Origin: Thamnaconus septentrionalis
Lineage: Eukaryota; Chordata; Actinopteri; Tetraodontiformes; Monacanthidae
Reading direction: 5' to 3'
DNA: 64,000 nucleotides
NCBI GenBank assembly: GCA_009823395.1
Contig: CM020513.1
Coordinates: forward strand, 4,815,001 to 4,879,000
Made by a program: the position numbers and the translations under genes. Positions 1-35,412 of the stretch are shown here, one piece after another; position 1 is the first letter of the stretch; each line of letters opens with the position of its first letter. The notes beneath the pieces are model-generated. The model saw only the letters and a program-made list of their open reading frames with translations. It was not told the origin of the DNA and did not search any database.

Positions 1-445
1 TAGAGTTTCAAAGCACGGCGCTAATCTCCATTACAGGAACGAAAACACATGGCGTATGTACTGATGCCGCGGGGAGCGGCTCATAAATAAACTCAATTTG
101 CTAATTCAAACCGGCGAGTATGACCGCCAACAAATTAGGATAACATATCTCTTGGAAAGTGTACAAATAATTGCACGTATAATACTTTTTTGATTCAATT
201 TGGGGTTCTTGTGAGTCAAATGAATTCCACAGTATATTGAATTACGCAACATAAGCAGTAACGGGGGAGCTCATTATTGTTATTTACTTGTTGCGTTTGC
301 CGAATTACATTTCAAATTGAATTTCTTTCAGGTGATTAGATTTCGCAAAACTTCATAAAACAAACAGTAATTATCTCTTTGAGCTAATATTGCCCCAATT
401 TAGGATCATTTAACAGTTGAAATGTTCCTGGGAGGATGTTTTTAC
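1..445 (-). other. cep290: cep290 intron 10 (partial)
   Basis: AT-rich sequence left of the last recognisable cep290 exon. No exon, RNA gene or mobile element is seen. The next exon of the gene (human exon 11, beginning VQELTDLL) is not present, so it must lie beyond the left edge of the window. Confidence 0.8.
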
Positions 446-628
446 TTGTAACTTGGCGTGATCCCTCTCCTTCCGCAGCTGGTCCATGAACGAGTCGGTC
501 TGCTGCACCACGATCTTCATCTTGTTGTACTCGTCAGTCATCTTCTCCATCTCCTTCACCGATTCCTCCAGGCTTTTCTGCAGCTGCTCATTCTGCGACT
601 TCAGGTGCACGTTTTCTTCCTCGGCCCG
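446..628 (-). CDS. cep290: cep290 exon 10
   Basis: 183 nt (61 codons, as in human). It contains [19 protein letters not shown], nearly identical to vertebrate CEP290, and ends DHAKLQ. Acceptor TTTCAG, donor GTAAAA. This is the last cep290 exon in the window. Confidence 0.96.
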
Positions 629-3600
629 CTGAAATGGGAACGACAGCGCAGAGGAAAGAGATTTTCCGATAGTGCACAAAAAGAAGGGTGATGCCTTTCC
701 TAGCTTGAACGGCGGGAGTTCTCTCTGGGCACCTGGAGATCCTCGAAGTACTGGCGCATCTCCATCTTGGCCAAGTTCAGCTTCCTCTGAGTCTCAGCGA
801 TCTCGTCTTTGGAGGCGAGCGGCTCCTTGTGGTCCAGCTCCCCTCGGTAGAAGTCCACATCCTGCTGGAGCTGCTCGTTCTGCTCGGACAGCGGGAGAGA
901 CGCGTTAACGATCACTCTTCTTATTTTTCTTTTTTAACTAGCTTACTAGCTAGCTTGATAGCGCACTTTGATGAAGATTCATCTCAAAGATGCATGAGCA
1001 GCATCAAACTGTTTCAAGGCAACAGCGCGATGAGTCGCCGCAGTTCAAAACATGCAATTGCGAGTCAGCATTAACTTCATATTTCAACCAGTGTTATAGT
1101 AGAAAAAAAAAGTTCCAGAAAATGAAGCTTTTCCTGCAAAAACCCCGTCAGAATTCATTAAATTTCCATAAATCAACTCGGTGCTTGGTGCAGGGATTCA
1201 CCTTGGCGCAGCATACCAACACTATCGCTGCTCTACTACTCCTAGTTTTACCACTAACTATATTTCTTACCTTCTTCTTTATCTTTTTAATCTTATGCGG
1301 TGAAACGAGAGCAGACAGACAGAAAAAGGCGGTGACATTACTGGAGGGAGATTCATGCGTTTGGAAAGCTTGTTATTGGAGCTGCATACCTCTCTCTTGA
1401 GCTTCCTGACCTCATCCTCAGCCTCCTCTGCTCGAGCAACCAACTGGGCAACCGAAATGGAAAAAAAAAAAAAAAAAAGGTTATATTTAAATGTAAAGAC
1501 AAAATATTCACACACAGACAAAAAAAATATGTGTCACTTGTACCTGAGCCTCAACCCATAAAACCGTTCACTGACCACAGGGATGAGTGCACATTCCATT
1601 TATTTAGTCATCTTTACTTAATTGTCAATGACGTGATTTTTGGCGCTAAACAGTGAGCCACAAGTTTTTAATATCTGCTCATATACCAGGGGCTCAATAT
1701 CGAATCTCACGTCCGGCGCTTGTGCGTGCCTCGTACCTCCTCCTTGAGTTTCTTCTCTTTGCCCATTTCCTTCTGCAAGTGGCTGAACTCCTTCTCTCGC
1801 TGCTCCAGCTGGGCTTCCAGTTGCAAAATCTCGTCCCTCAGGAAGCGGTTGTCTGGCCCGGCGCCAAGACTCTGAGCCGGACGCACCGGAAACAAGACGT
1901 GCAAAGCAGAAAAACACCCCCACCACCAAAGCTCTTAGTCTCCGTCTGTGCGGGCTAATTCAGCATGTGTGTGTGTGTGTGTGTGTGTGTACACACACGC
2001 AACATTAACAAACTGCTAAACCGGGATTAGCTGCTGGCAAAGAGACGAAGCAAAGTCTACTTGGACAAAAAACATTTCTGAAAAAAGATTCCAAAAAAAA
2101 ACAAACAATGCGGTTGAGAAACGAGAAGCAGTGGCTGCGCGCTTGCATGGAATTAGCTGTAATCCTCTTAACCTGCTGTCACTCAGTGGTCACTACAACC
2201 AATCCCTTTGTCGCCGGAATTACAATCCATGACTAGCTACAAGATTTGGCACCAGTTGCCGGAAACGCAGGGAGCATGAGAGGTGAATCACAGCAGTCTG
2301 GAGCCGGAGAGGAGCGGTGCTGGAAACAGGCCTCACCTTGCACTGTTGTTCAAGCCGTGACACCTTGGCAAGGAGGTCCTTCTCTGCACCAATAGGAGAC
2401 ATCAACGCGATTGTTTGGAAGTGCCGAAAAACTTTAATATGTGTGAAAGATTCTGTTTGACTGAAGTCACTGACCGGTCTTATCATGCTTGACCCCGATG
2501 TCGTCCAGAAAGCGCAGGGCCGCCTCGAGTTCCACGTCTCTTAACTGGCAGGCGGAGGACAACAGTTAGTATATAAATTAAAAAGAATATTTTTTAGAGA
2601 CATAAGAACTTCTGGTGGGTTGTGCAAAACACCTTCAGCAGGCCTTGGAAGACTTTGAGGACTCGAATGATGCTGTCTAGATCCTTGTCGCCCACCTCCC
2701 ATTGTTCGGGCTGCACGGGGAAAAAACACACAAGTTAGAGTGAAAATCGAGTGAAAGCCACAGCCAATCCCAGAATTACTTGAAATAATACAATCAACTA
2801 AATGCAACAGAATGTGTCTGTGGATTATGTGGAAATTACAGTGAACACTAATGAAAACACAATGGAAAAGAAAAATTCAAACAGTTGAAACAAAACAATG
2901 TGATTGGGTCACATTCTGCTGACCAAGCCGCCGAGCAAAGAGCTGCAAATACCGAAGTGATAATCTCAGACAAGAAGCCCAGAACTCTTTTATTGTTGTG
3001 TAAGCACAAAATCCTAATTACAGAAGAGGATTAGGGCTGTATGTGAGAAATGCATTTGGGCTGGAAGGTCTTTGTATCTACTCCTGCTGCTGCTAATGCT
3101 GCTGTGTGATTTAACAGCGGCTAGGACGCCGTAACTGCCGACACACTCTCGTGTTCCTCCTTTAGTGTCTGTATTCTGAAATGCACGGAGGAACGGAGTC
3201 ATCCTCCCAATCAACCTCCTGAAAAATTCTGACTTTAATGTCATAATGAAAATGTGTTCTCCTAATTTGCACTTTAGTCTTGGAATGAACCGTGTGTGTG
3301 AGGCTGAGCTGGAAGCAGAAGGATATCAGAAGGGACCGACGCTCAAATGGATGAACAGCTCACTTTTGTTATGGCCATCTTCATTGTTACCTCTTTCCCT
3401 TTGGCTTTTCTTTAAATGAAGTTGTAGAATGAAAACACACTCAGATTACCAATTGGTTTTTTTTTGGGGAAATATTTTAGAAGAATAATGCAACGCTGGT
3501 GTTTAACTTTGCATCTGCATCTTTCACTCTTGAGTTGATGCGGTGTATAAAAATATATACGATGAAGTTGGCAGTAGGTGTTTGACACTGCGAGGTGATG

Positions 3601-3732
3601 TGAGCTGTGCACAGTTACCGAGAGGAACATGCCGATGATCTCGTCCAGATGGTCTTTTTCATACTCTTGGAGGTTCAGTGGGTCAATCCGCATGACCTCC
3701 TCCCACTCAAAAGCAGCTGGCATCTCGGCCAT
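446..3732 (-). CDS. cep290: cep290, 5' part: centrosomal protein 290 (exons 2-10, partial)
   Basis: CEP290 is a very long coiled-coil scaffold of the ciliary transition zone and centriolar satellites; loss of function in humans causes Joubert, Meckel and Leber disease. Nine exons on the minus strand encode about the first 283 residues: 3732-3619, 2710-2633, 2544-2475, 2383-2337, 1871-1737, 1443-1390, 1291-1271, 879-733 and 628-446. Each has AG/GT borders and phases join cleanly. The most telling stretches are [16 protein letters not shown] (exon 10), [17 protein letters not shown] (exon 6) and the Lys-rich microexon 8, all close to vertebrate CEP290. Lengths of 78, 70, 47, 54, 21 and 183 nt equal the human exons as I recall them; exons 6 and 9 are 3 and 2 codons shorter. 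The sequence is Glu/Lys/Gln-rich coiled coil from about residue 100. I chose the ATG at 3732 because it is the first in the exon and has G at -3 and +4; the ATG at 3723 matches the usual MPxxxxW start. The rest of the gene lies left of base 1. Confidence 0.95.
733..879 (-). CDS. cep290: cep290 exon 9
   Basis: 147 nt (49 codons; human 51). It starts [20 protein letters not shown] and ends [11 protein letters not shown], matching human NEQLCQDIIDYQKQ...LIQYLDEIQ. Acceptor GAGCAG, donor GTGCCC. Confidence 0.95.
1271..1291 (-). CDS. cep290: cep290 exon 8, 21-nt microexon
   Basis: Seven codons, IKKIKKK, flanked by acceptor ATAAG and donor GTAAGA. The human counterpart is also a 21-nt exon (NKRLKKK). 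It is too short for ORF-based calling and was found by expecting it between exons 7 and 9; it keeps phase 0 on both sides. Confidence 0.88.
1390..1443 (-). CDS. cep290: cep290 exon 7
   Basis: 54 nt, phase 0, reading [18 protein letters not shown] (human LALRNEEAENENSKLRRE). Acceptor CCCAG, donor GTATGC. Confidence 0.95.
1737..1871 (-). CDS. cep290: cep290 exon 6
   Basis: 135 nt (45 codons; human 48). It contains [18 protein letters not shown] and [12 protein letters not shown], strongly conserved coiled-coil sequence. Acceptor CTCAG, donor GTACGA. Confidence 0.95.
2337..2383 (-). CDS. cep290: cep290 exon 5
   Basis: 47 nt; it completes the split Glu codon and reads [15 protein letters not shown]. 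Acceptor GTGCAG, donor GTGAGG. It has the same length and phase as human exon 5. Confidence 0.9.
2475..2544 (-). CDS. cep290: cep290 exon 4
   Basis: 70 nt, ending with one base of a split codon. It encodes [17 protein letters not shown] and then VKHDKT. Acceptor GCCAG, donor GTCAGT. It has the same length and phase as human exon 4 (MKAQEVELALEEVEKAG...). Confidence 0.9.
2633..2710 (-). CDS. cep290: cep290 exon 3
   Basis: 78 nt, phase 0. It starts [20 protein letters not shown]; acceptor TGCAG and donor GTGTTT flank it. It has the same length as the human exon 3 (26 codons), and similarity is mainly in the hydrophobic heptads. Confidence 0.9.
2711..3618 (-). other. cep290 intron 2
   Basis: A 908-bp intron between exons 2 and 3. 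No nested gene, RNA gene or recognisable mobile element is seen. The other cep290 introns here are shorter; intron 6 contains 1966-1998, a (TG)n run followed directly by (AC)n, a self-complementary simple repeat. Confidence 0.7.
3619..3732 (-). CDS. cep290: cep290 exon 2, coding part (start exon)
   Basis: Begins [20 protein letters not shown], matching the MPxxxxWxxxMxxDP start of vertebrate CEP290. Donor GTAACT follows at 3618. The exon probably extends upstream as 5'UTR to about 3799, where a CAG acceptor is seen on the minus strand. Two in-frame ATGs, 3732 and 3723, are nine bases apart. Confidence 0.92.
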
Positions 3733-4410
3733 CGCGCGACAAGCGATGTCGCGAGTCAACCGTCAAAGATGACACGAGCCACAACGCCTGATGTCGTACC
3801 TGCTGTTTGCTAACTTGCTGTAGGCACCACGCTAGTGTTTGACATCGTTGCTCTTCTGAACATTTTTGAAAAGCGATTTGCCCGACAATTTCCCTCCCGT
3901 TTTGTCAATTCCGCCTCGATGCGACCTTAAAACATAGGGTTGTTATCATGCAAAACCTATTCGCTCGATAGCAAACACAGCGACTGTTAAAACAAAGCGG
4001 GACATAAAAACAGTTTTGCATCAATTAGCAAACGTTGTGGTTTGAAACGACTACTGATATAAATCAAACCTCGGTACTATGGTTAGAGATGAATTTAACC
4101 GGATGCGACAGAGCCGCTAAAGACATCCTGATTAGAGAGCAAACAGTCTTCCTGACATTTCCACGATGTGACGCTTTTGGCTGCTAGGTTACCATTTACA
4201 ACAACAACCGCGTCTGTTAGCGTAAATGCTGGCGAAGGTGGAAACGAACTAAGGCACAAACGGAAAATATAAAGTTGTGCACGAATCGGCTGTTCAAAAA
4301 ATAGAGGCGCAGTATATCTAAAGAAGCGTCTGACCGAATACGTTGACTAGGAGGAAAACTCCTGTGTGTCTAGCTTCACTGGCTAAAAACTTTCTGCTCG
4401 CGCGCTCACC
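3733..4410 (-). other. cep290: cep290 exon 1 / intron 1 / 5'UTR zone (inferred)
   Basis: On the minus strand a strong donor (GGGGGAGAG then GTGAGCGC) follows base 4410, and an acceptor CAG precedes 3799. This fits a non-coding exon 1 ending at 4410, a ~610-bp intron 1 and an exon 2 beginning at 3799. Not supported by transcript data. Confidence 0.5.
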
Positions 4411-4460
4411 TCTCCCCCGGAAGTGAATGCCGGGATGTGTTGACTGTCGTTAGCTGCCTC
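4400..4460. promoter_or_regulatory. Bidirectional promoter of cep290 and tmtc3 (candidate)
   Basis: This lies between two divergent genes whose inferred first exons nearly touch. It contains CCGGAAGTG at 4417-4425, a consensus ETS (GABPA-type) site typical of TATA-less bidirectional promoters. The nearby segment CTCGCGCGCTC is locally CpG-rich, and no convincing TATA box is seen. The transcription starts are inferred from flanking splice donors (4410 on minus, 4577 on plus). Confidence 0.6.
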
Positions 4461-4577
4461 AAGTAAGATTCAGCTTGCTGAAATGTGTACTCTGTGTGTA
4501 AACTGTCATAGTTTTTAATTTATTTTTTGGGGGAATCGCGTTTTGCCGGCTCCTTCGTCCTCGTTTAGCCACAGGAG
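4430..4577 (+). other. tmtc3: tmtc3 non-coding exon 1 (inferred)
   Basis: A strong donor, CAGGAG then GTAAGA, lies at 4577/4578 just downstream of the promoter. A matching acceptor (CTGGCCAG) ends at 5241, 25 bases before the start ATG. The 5' limit is a guess. A non-coding first exon is common for this gene family. Confidence 0.45.
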
Positions 4578-5266
4578 GTAAGAACCCGGACAAGGAAGTC
4601 GCCGTTCTGTGGCTGCTTAAAGCTGCACCAACCAAGTTAGCATTAGCTGCTAAATTAGCCATATCGCTTAGTTCACACTATTTCCCCGGCAGAATCAACT
4701 CATGACTGCATGTTGAATGGTCGTTAAACTCTTGAGGCTTTATTTTTCCCCACAAAACCTTGGTTCATTGGTTTCACTGTGTTTGTGAGCGTTCTGCGTG
4801 GATCTTCCTGTCATGGCTCGCCCTCTGCATATGCTCCCTGGCAGCCAGCTGTCACTCTGTACCCGGTTTCAATAGTTCGCTCATTCTCAGGATATGACCT
4901 AATTTCCACCACCCTAATCATAGGCCGACTCTGATGCTACATCATTCGTTCATTCATCTTTTTTTTTTTTTTTGTCTCAAGTGATCAACATTCCCATCAT
5001 TACTAAATCGCTGAATCAGTTTCTCACAGTGATGCAAGTAGTTAAGAATAACGGTAACGGTGCGTTCACAAATAGCACGGTGTCATCGACTTGTAAAGAG
5101 CTCTCTAACCTAAAACCCAAGTCTCTACTTCCGCACACAAGTGCAATGCCACATTCTTTGCATAGTTTCATTGTCAATCTTGATACATTCTGCTTTTAAA
5201 GAACACGATTCAGCTCCCTTGTGCTCTCTCGTCCTGGCCAGTGATCAATGACAGCTCTGACTAGCC

Positions 5267-29376
<24,110 letters not shown>

Positions 29377-29913
29377 CGGCACGGCCGCTCCCGCTCCCGC
29401 CGCTGCCGGACTGCTACACCTCCCCCTTCCACCTCCACCTCCACCTCCTCCTCCTCTCTGTCCATCGCTTCATCCATCACTTTTTATTATCCCTGACGCG
29501 CCGTTCTAACACTAATCACCTAAAGAAGGGAACCGTCGGCCGAGGCCGAACTCGCATAACAATAACAAGCACAATGTCCATTTGGGGGAGGGGCTAAAAA
29601 AAAGAAAGAAAAGAAAGAATCTTTTTTTCTGCCGTTAACGTGCGCGTGTCTTGACTGTGACTGCACAGATTATTATTAGTACTGTTTTCATTTGTTTACC
29701 CGTGTGTGGTCATGGGTCATTGTTTATCACTGGATTCTTTTTTTTTTTTTTTTTTGGTATGACTCACTCCTGTGTGGGCGCGAGCGTGCTTGTGTGTGTG
29801 TGTGTGTGTGTGTGTGCACACGCACGCGTGTTATTGTTTTTTAAAAACAGAATGATTGTATCACGGACAATTAAAGGAAATGACGAGGCCCGAGATTTCC
29901 TCATGGCAGGATG

Positions 29914-30003
<90 letters not shown>

Positions 30004-30030
30004 TAAAATAAACCCGAGCGCCCAGAGGGC
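29377..30030 (+). other. tmtc3: tmtc3 3'UTR (inferred)
   Basis: Candidate poly(A) signals are ATTAAA at 29,870 and AATAAA at 30,007-30,012. The region contains (TG)13 at 29,791-29,816 and (GT)~42 at 29,917-30,001. The true end cannot be fixed without transcripts. Confidence 0.5.
29917..30001. repeat. (GT)~42 microsatellite in the tmtc3 3'UTR
   Basis: An 85-base pure GT run ending five bases before an AATAAA signal. Confidence 0.95.
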
Positions 30031-30903
30031 AGCGTGAGCCTCGGCCTCCAAACAAACACTCTGTGTTGTTGCAGCGCCGTATTGATCTCGGCCTTCCTGC
30101 GACGACCTCATCGCCACCCAGCCCTGAGCTGCCGCCGCCGCCGCCGCCACCGCGGTGATCCCCTCTGAGCAGTGTGACCTCACACTCTTTGTCCCATCGG
30201 CCCGACCCTCAGGAAAAATCCTCTCCTAAAGAAAAACCCGCTCTTGTTGTCGGTCCGGCGGCACCAGGCGAGCAGCCTTCGGCCCCGGGGAAACTCCGCC
30301 CACCCCACCCCACCCCGCCGGTGACGCACGCCGGCCATCAGCACCAGGCTCCCATCATGTGTTCCTAATTTTCCGACGTTCCTTCCACTTCACAAGGGGG
30401 AATTTTCACGGTGCGTTTTGCCGAAAACAGGTCGCCTTCATGCGGCTCCACAGGGATTGTCTTGTTTCCAAACGGGCGGAACGAAAGTACAATTGGGATG
30501 CTCCTTATTTCCAGGCCGCTCCAGTGGCCCTTGTTGTTTTGCCCCGCCTCCCTCGTCCCCCCGCCGGCTGAGCTCACGGGGAAAAGCAAAAAACGGAATT
30601 TTAAAAAAAGCAATAAGAAAAGAAGCCGCATCAACAGGAAGAAGGAAGAGAAAGAAGCGGCCGGCTGTGGCCCAGTACCTGCCTCATTATTGATGGCGCG
30701 AAATCGCAAACAGGCAGTTACATTTAGACTCGAGCATAAGTGGATAACAGAGCAGCGCTTTAATCATCTGGAGGGGATTTGATTTCAAACACACACACAC
30801 ACACACACACGCTTGAATACATGTTTTATTTGCCGAGCGACAAAAGGAGCCGTGATGGTTTCAGATTTCAAAGCGGTGAGTAAAACTCGCATGATCCATA
30901 TTT

Positions 30904-30936
<33 letters not shown>

Positions 30937-31067
30937 TGAACTCACTGCCTTCGAGCCATGTCACCAGTATTTAATTCATCACACTCGTTGCAGGGAAAAT
31001 CAAGTGGCAACTGTTAGTTAGCCCAGTTAGCCCTGTTTGCCCTGCGCCGCAGCAGCAGCAGCGGCGG

Positions 31068-31191
<124 letters not shown>

Positions 31192-31740
31192 GTCCTCAGA
31201 GAGAATCTCTGCTCTTTCAGCCCCCGTGACGCCTTCAAGTGCGCTGCCATTTGCACCGCAGTGCCGCGTGTTCCTTAAAATCCACTATGTGCATCCATCC
31301 CATCCATTTCAAACCCCTCCCTGGCCGGGCTCGTGAAATTCCCACTTGCGTGTGTGTGTGTGTGTGTGTGTGTCTTTCACATGTATTTAATCAGCGGTCG
31401 GCTCCGAATGAGGGAGAATTTCACTTTTTGTGTTTCGTTTTTTTCCACCTCATTTCTTTGCTGAGTGATTTTTGTACGACACTATGATCTATTTTTTTTT
31501 ATGCAATAGCCCTTGGTGGTTGGGGTCCAGGTTAATATAATAAAGTGCGATGACTCTTATTTATGCGAGCCGTTTCTTTTCATGTCTTTCATTGCATCTT
31601 TGTTTGAAAATGTGTTTTTCATTTAGATTTTTTTTCCTTAAAAACGTAAATTACTCTGTAGAGTCAATACTCTCCCCCCAAAAAAGGTTGTTGGAGCTCT
31701 GGAAAATAGCAGAGTTAGCCCACTGTTTACAGCCTCCAGC

Positions 31741-31782
31741 TGAAACCAAGCTTCTTGTGGAAGTGGGAGAAGCTTGGTTTCA
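31741..31782. repeat. Perfect 15-bp hairpin, 12-nt loop
   Basis: TGAAACCAAGCTTCT and its exact reverse complement at 31,768-31,782, immediately after one copy of the dispersed AGGCTGTAAACAG motif. Confidence 0.9.
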
Positions 31783-33639
31783 CCCATTCAAATATTAATG
31801 GTAGTATAAAAATCTGACTTACAAAGAACATGTTTTATTCTCAGCAAAAAAATAATTATTTAAAAAAAAAGTTGGTTAATTTTCTTGCCCTCAACCGCTA
31901 AATACTTGACTTTTTCCATTTTATCTTATTTAACGGATTCACCGCGGCGTCTTCGTAAGTTGTGGTTGTCAAGACCCCCCCTTTTTTTTTCCAGATGGAA
32001 AAAACACACACTGATCTGAATGTTGCCTTTTCACTGCAGAGACGGCCCCGAGGTGGCCTTCCGGTGGCCCGTTCATAATTCCTGATGGCTCATAAAGCAT
32101 TCAGCGCACCGCCTCGCGCCTCAGGCAGCGTGCTGCAAAGAGCGACAATAATTCCTTATTTATTCTGGGCTTTTTTTGTTTGTTTTGTTTCTTCTTTTTT
32201 TTAATGACCGCCACTCGTGTTGTCCGAGTGGAAACTCGGACAAAAAAAAAAAAAGCGAACCGGCGTAAAGTCAGTGCAGCTGTGGGTTTTTGTTTTTTTT
32301 TCCTCCCAGCTGTGAACTTTATCATTTATAAATTTTTTTACGAGAGAGAGAAAATAGCTTCACATAACAGTAGATGGAAGTGGATTTGGTCGAAATTGCG
32401 AGGCCTTTGCACAGGAAGCCATGCCTGAAGATGCAGCGACATGTTGACAAGAGGGAATGAAAACAGGTTAAAAAAAAACAAACAAAAAAAAACGTTGATT
32501 TTATATTGATATTACACCCCTATATATTGTACCTTGTCTGGCACGTTGCAACCCTGCCTGGACGGCTGTTCAGTCCACATCGCGTTGCCACATCATACAA
32601 ATTTTAATTGCAGCGAGATGAAAGATGCTGCTGCGATTCGACCTCTCTGCCGGGTCGCCTTTGTGATGCTCAGCCTTGTCAGTCTTGAATAGAAACCAGA
32701 CTAGCCGTCATATTTTTGAAATCATCAACGGTTGAAAAAAGAAGGAGTCGCGCCACCTTATGTAAAAATTATAGCTTTATAAACCCTCATAGATTATACT
32801 CCAGGTAACCACCAGGAGGCAGAGATGAGTTGATGCACCCCTTCCAAATTTTGATGCAGGTTGTTGTGTCACACTTGGAATTCTCACGCTGTGGTACTTC
32901 AGATCACACCCACACATTTGTGTGTGTGTCCATTTGTTGTTACCCTGAGTATAACTGTATAACTGTAGCCTCGTGCCGAAAAGCCAAATTGTAATAAATT
33001 GAATAAATACACATATAAAGGTCTAGAAGTTGTTTAATATTTGGCCTTATTTACCAAACCAACTAAACCAACGAAGGAGAAGTTATCCAGGTTTGTGTGC
33101 GTAGGCCACCGTAGTTCACTGGCAAGCTCTGTAGAGGGAGGGTGAGCGCTGCAATGTAAAACATATCCACCTGATGTCGCTGTTTCTTTTCAAAATCTCC
33201 AAAAATTACACCCTTAACCTTTAATACAAACTGCACATAGATTAAAATGAAAAGCAGTAACACGTAAGCCAAACATGCATGAACACATGAATGTAACACG
33301 CTACAGGACACAAATCAAAAGCGAGGAGGTGACAGGAAATTGGCAAAGTATTTTGAGAGGTTGAAATCTTGACATTATTTGGAAGTTGTGAAGCGAAATA
33401 AAAGAACATGACAGTAAAATATGCCCCAGGGGGAAAACATCTCTTTGCGGTTGCAAACGCAACGGCAACATGCTAACACAACGCTAACGACTGCTTGAGT
33501 AATGCCACTGATTGCTTATTGGCATCAGTGGCAGTTGGCTGTTTGGGTGGATTAAAAAGCACGAAAGAGAGTTTATGTATCACTTTTATTTGGTTGTTTA
33601 ATTATTGTGCATTTCAGCTGACACTGTGGAGTAATCCAA

Positions 33640-33790
33640 GAATAACGTATCTAATAGTGTAACAGGTTACTACTGTAAGTAATGAGTAACCAAGTAATGA
33701 AATACTGTTTTGTTTTTTTTTAAGAAATTAGTAATAGGTATTGAATTACTTTTTTAAGTAACTCCAACAACACAACACAAAACTCCAAAT
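33640..33790. mobile_element. DNA-transposon fragment related to that at 6.1 kb
   Basis: Phrases GTAACAGGTTACT, GTAAGTAATGAGTAACC and TTTTTAAGTAACTCCAACAAC match the terminal pattern of the element at 6,135-6,860. Boundaries are approximate. Confidence 0.45.
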
Positions 33791-34484
33791 TGCATTTGCA
33801 TCAACAGTCTGATAATTGATTCATTTAATCATCAGATGGAAAAGTAAAAATTTTGAACACATGTAGACTCCGAGCCATCACAGCTTTTCTGCTGCCCTCC
33901 CCTCCCCGCCCCTTATTTTGCTCATGCTTTCACCCGAGAAATTTGAAACAAAAAAACACAAAAATCAATTTCAGCCACTAACGATATAAACCAGAGAAAA
34001 TTCAGCCATTTGCACATCAATTTTTGAAATCGTTCCAAAGTTTTCTCTTTTGGGCAAATGTTTCCTTGAATGTTAAATACATGTCAAAAGAATAAAAAAA
34101 AAAAACACCTCAAACTGTATAAAATACAACTGTAAAATCAGTACACGGTTTAAGTGCTGTCCTATAAGATGATAAAAATGGAATCACATTGCTAAAAACT
34201 AATACTGAATTACAGCAATAACTGTCAGAAGCAAGAAAAGAAACAAAGTGCAGGCCAACCAGGTTGTCTCAATGAAACAACTAAAACAAAACTGCACCTG
34301 TCTACCCCTGTTTTTATTTATTCATTCATTTATTTATTTATTTATTTATTTATTTTCAGTTTTCCCTCTGGTCCCGATCACAGGAAAGAGGAGGAACTGT
34401 GGGGCTTTTTTTTTTTTTTTTATTTTTAATTTTTTAATCTACCACAGAAGAGAGAAGCCAAGTGTTGGGAGACGTGCTCGCTGG

Positions 34485-34519
34485 AGGCTTCTGGACATAT
34501 GATAGCAGTCCAGAAGCCT
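34485..34519. repeat. Perfect 12-bp hairpin, 11-nt loop
   Basis: AGGCTTCTGGAC and its exact reverse complement. Confidence 0.85.
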
Positions 34520-34633
34520 GACTAAATGGATTTAGATCTGAAGAAAAGGGCGACTGTTTCCATATCTGCACCACCGAGATAACTTTTTTTTTTTCCACAG
34601 CCTCTTTGTACAGTGTACAAGTACGTGTCCTAC

Positions 34634-34668
<35 letters not shown>

Positions 34669-34888
34669 ACGCACCCACACACAAACAGGTGAGTCAAGCT
34701 GCGAATCGTCCCGAGGCAGAAAATCCCTCCAGCTAATTACTGTAAGTCTGTCAAAAGTTGCCGCTGCCCCCGAAACATTTTATCTTTTCACCGACACATT
34801 GGAGTGAAGAGGGGAATTCTCCCAGAGGGTCCCATGCAATAAGCAATCATGGTTAAAAGAGGCCGACGAAAGACATCGAGAGTACCTG

Positions 34889-35412
34889 CCAATCAGTAGG
34901 AATGGGCGATACTGGGCACGTTAGTATCAATCAGAAACCAAGAAAATACGGGGCTAGTAGTGCCGATACCGATACTGATACTATCAGCAATACCTTTCAC
35001 TTGAAAGGTCATGATCATTGACTCATTTTCTGATTTTGCCTTACTTTGTCGATTATGATCCTGGTAAAACACAGGGCAAAGATTTTGGGCAAATTAACTT
35101 TTTTTCCAATTGACTGACTACGATACAAAACAATTTTATATGATATTTATAAACATAAAAACACCCTTTTCAATACACACAAAATCACTGGTGCAAAATA
35201 ACAAAAAAGCAACACAGTACTGTAATACAACATGAATTTAACAATGCAACAAAAAACACATTCCATATATTCTATTACCTTCCTTATTAGCTGGAGTAAA
35301 TTGCCAGATGCTTGGAAGATAAACTGTATCACCAAATATTGATCAGATACGACACTCCCCTTAATATTGATACTCTTGATAATTGGATTGACACGTCAGC
35401 CCTACCAATCAG
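34889..35412. mobile_element. hAT-like non-autonomous element with perfect 8-bp target duplication
   Basis: The element is 34,897-35,404, flanked on both sides by CCAATCAG (34,889-34,896 and 35,405-35,412). Ends are TAGGAATGGGCGATAC and CACGTCAGCCCTA (imperfect inverted repeats TAGG..TGGGC / GTCAGCCCTA). The interior has CGATACCGATACTGATACT. An 8-bp duplication is the mark of the hAT superfamily. No transposase is encoded. Confidence 0.8.
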
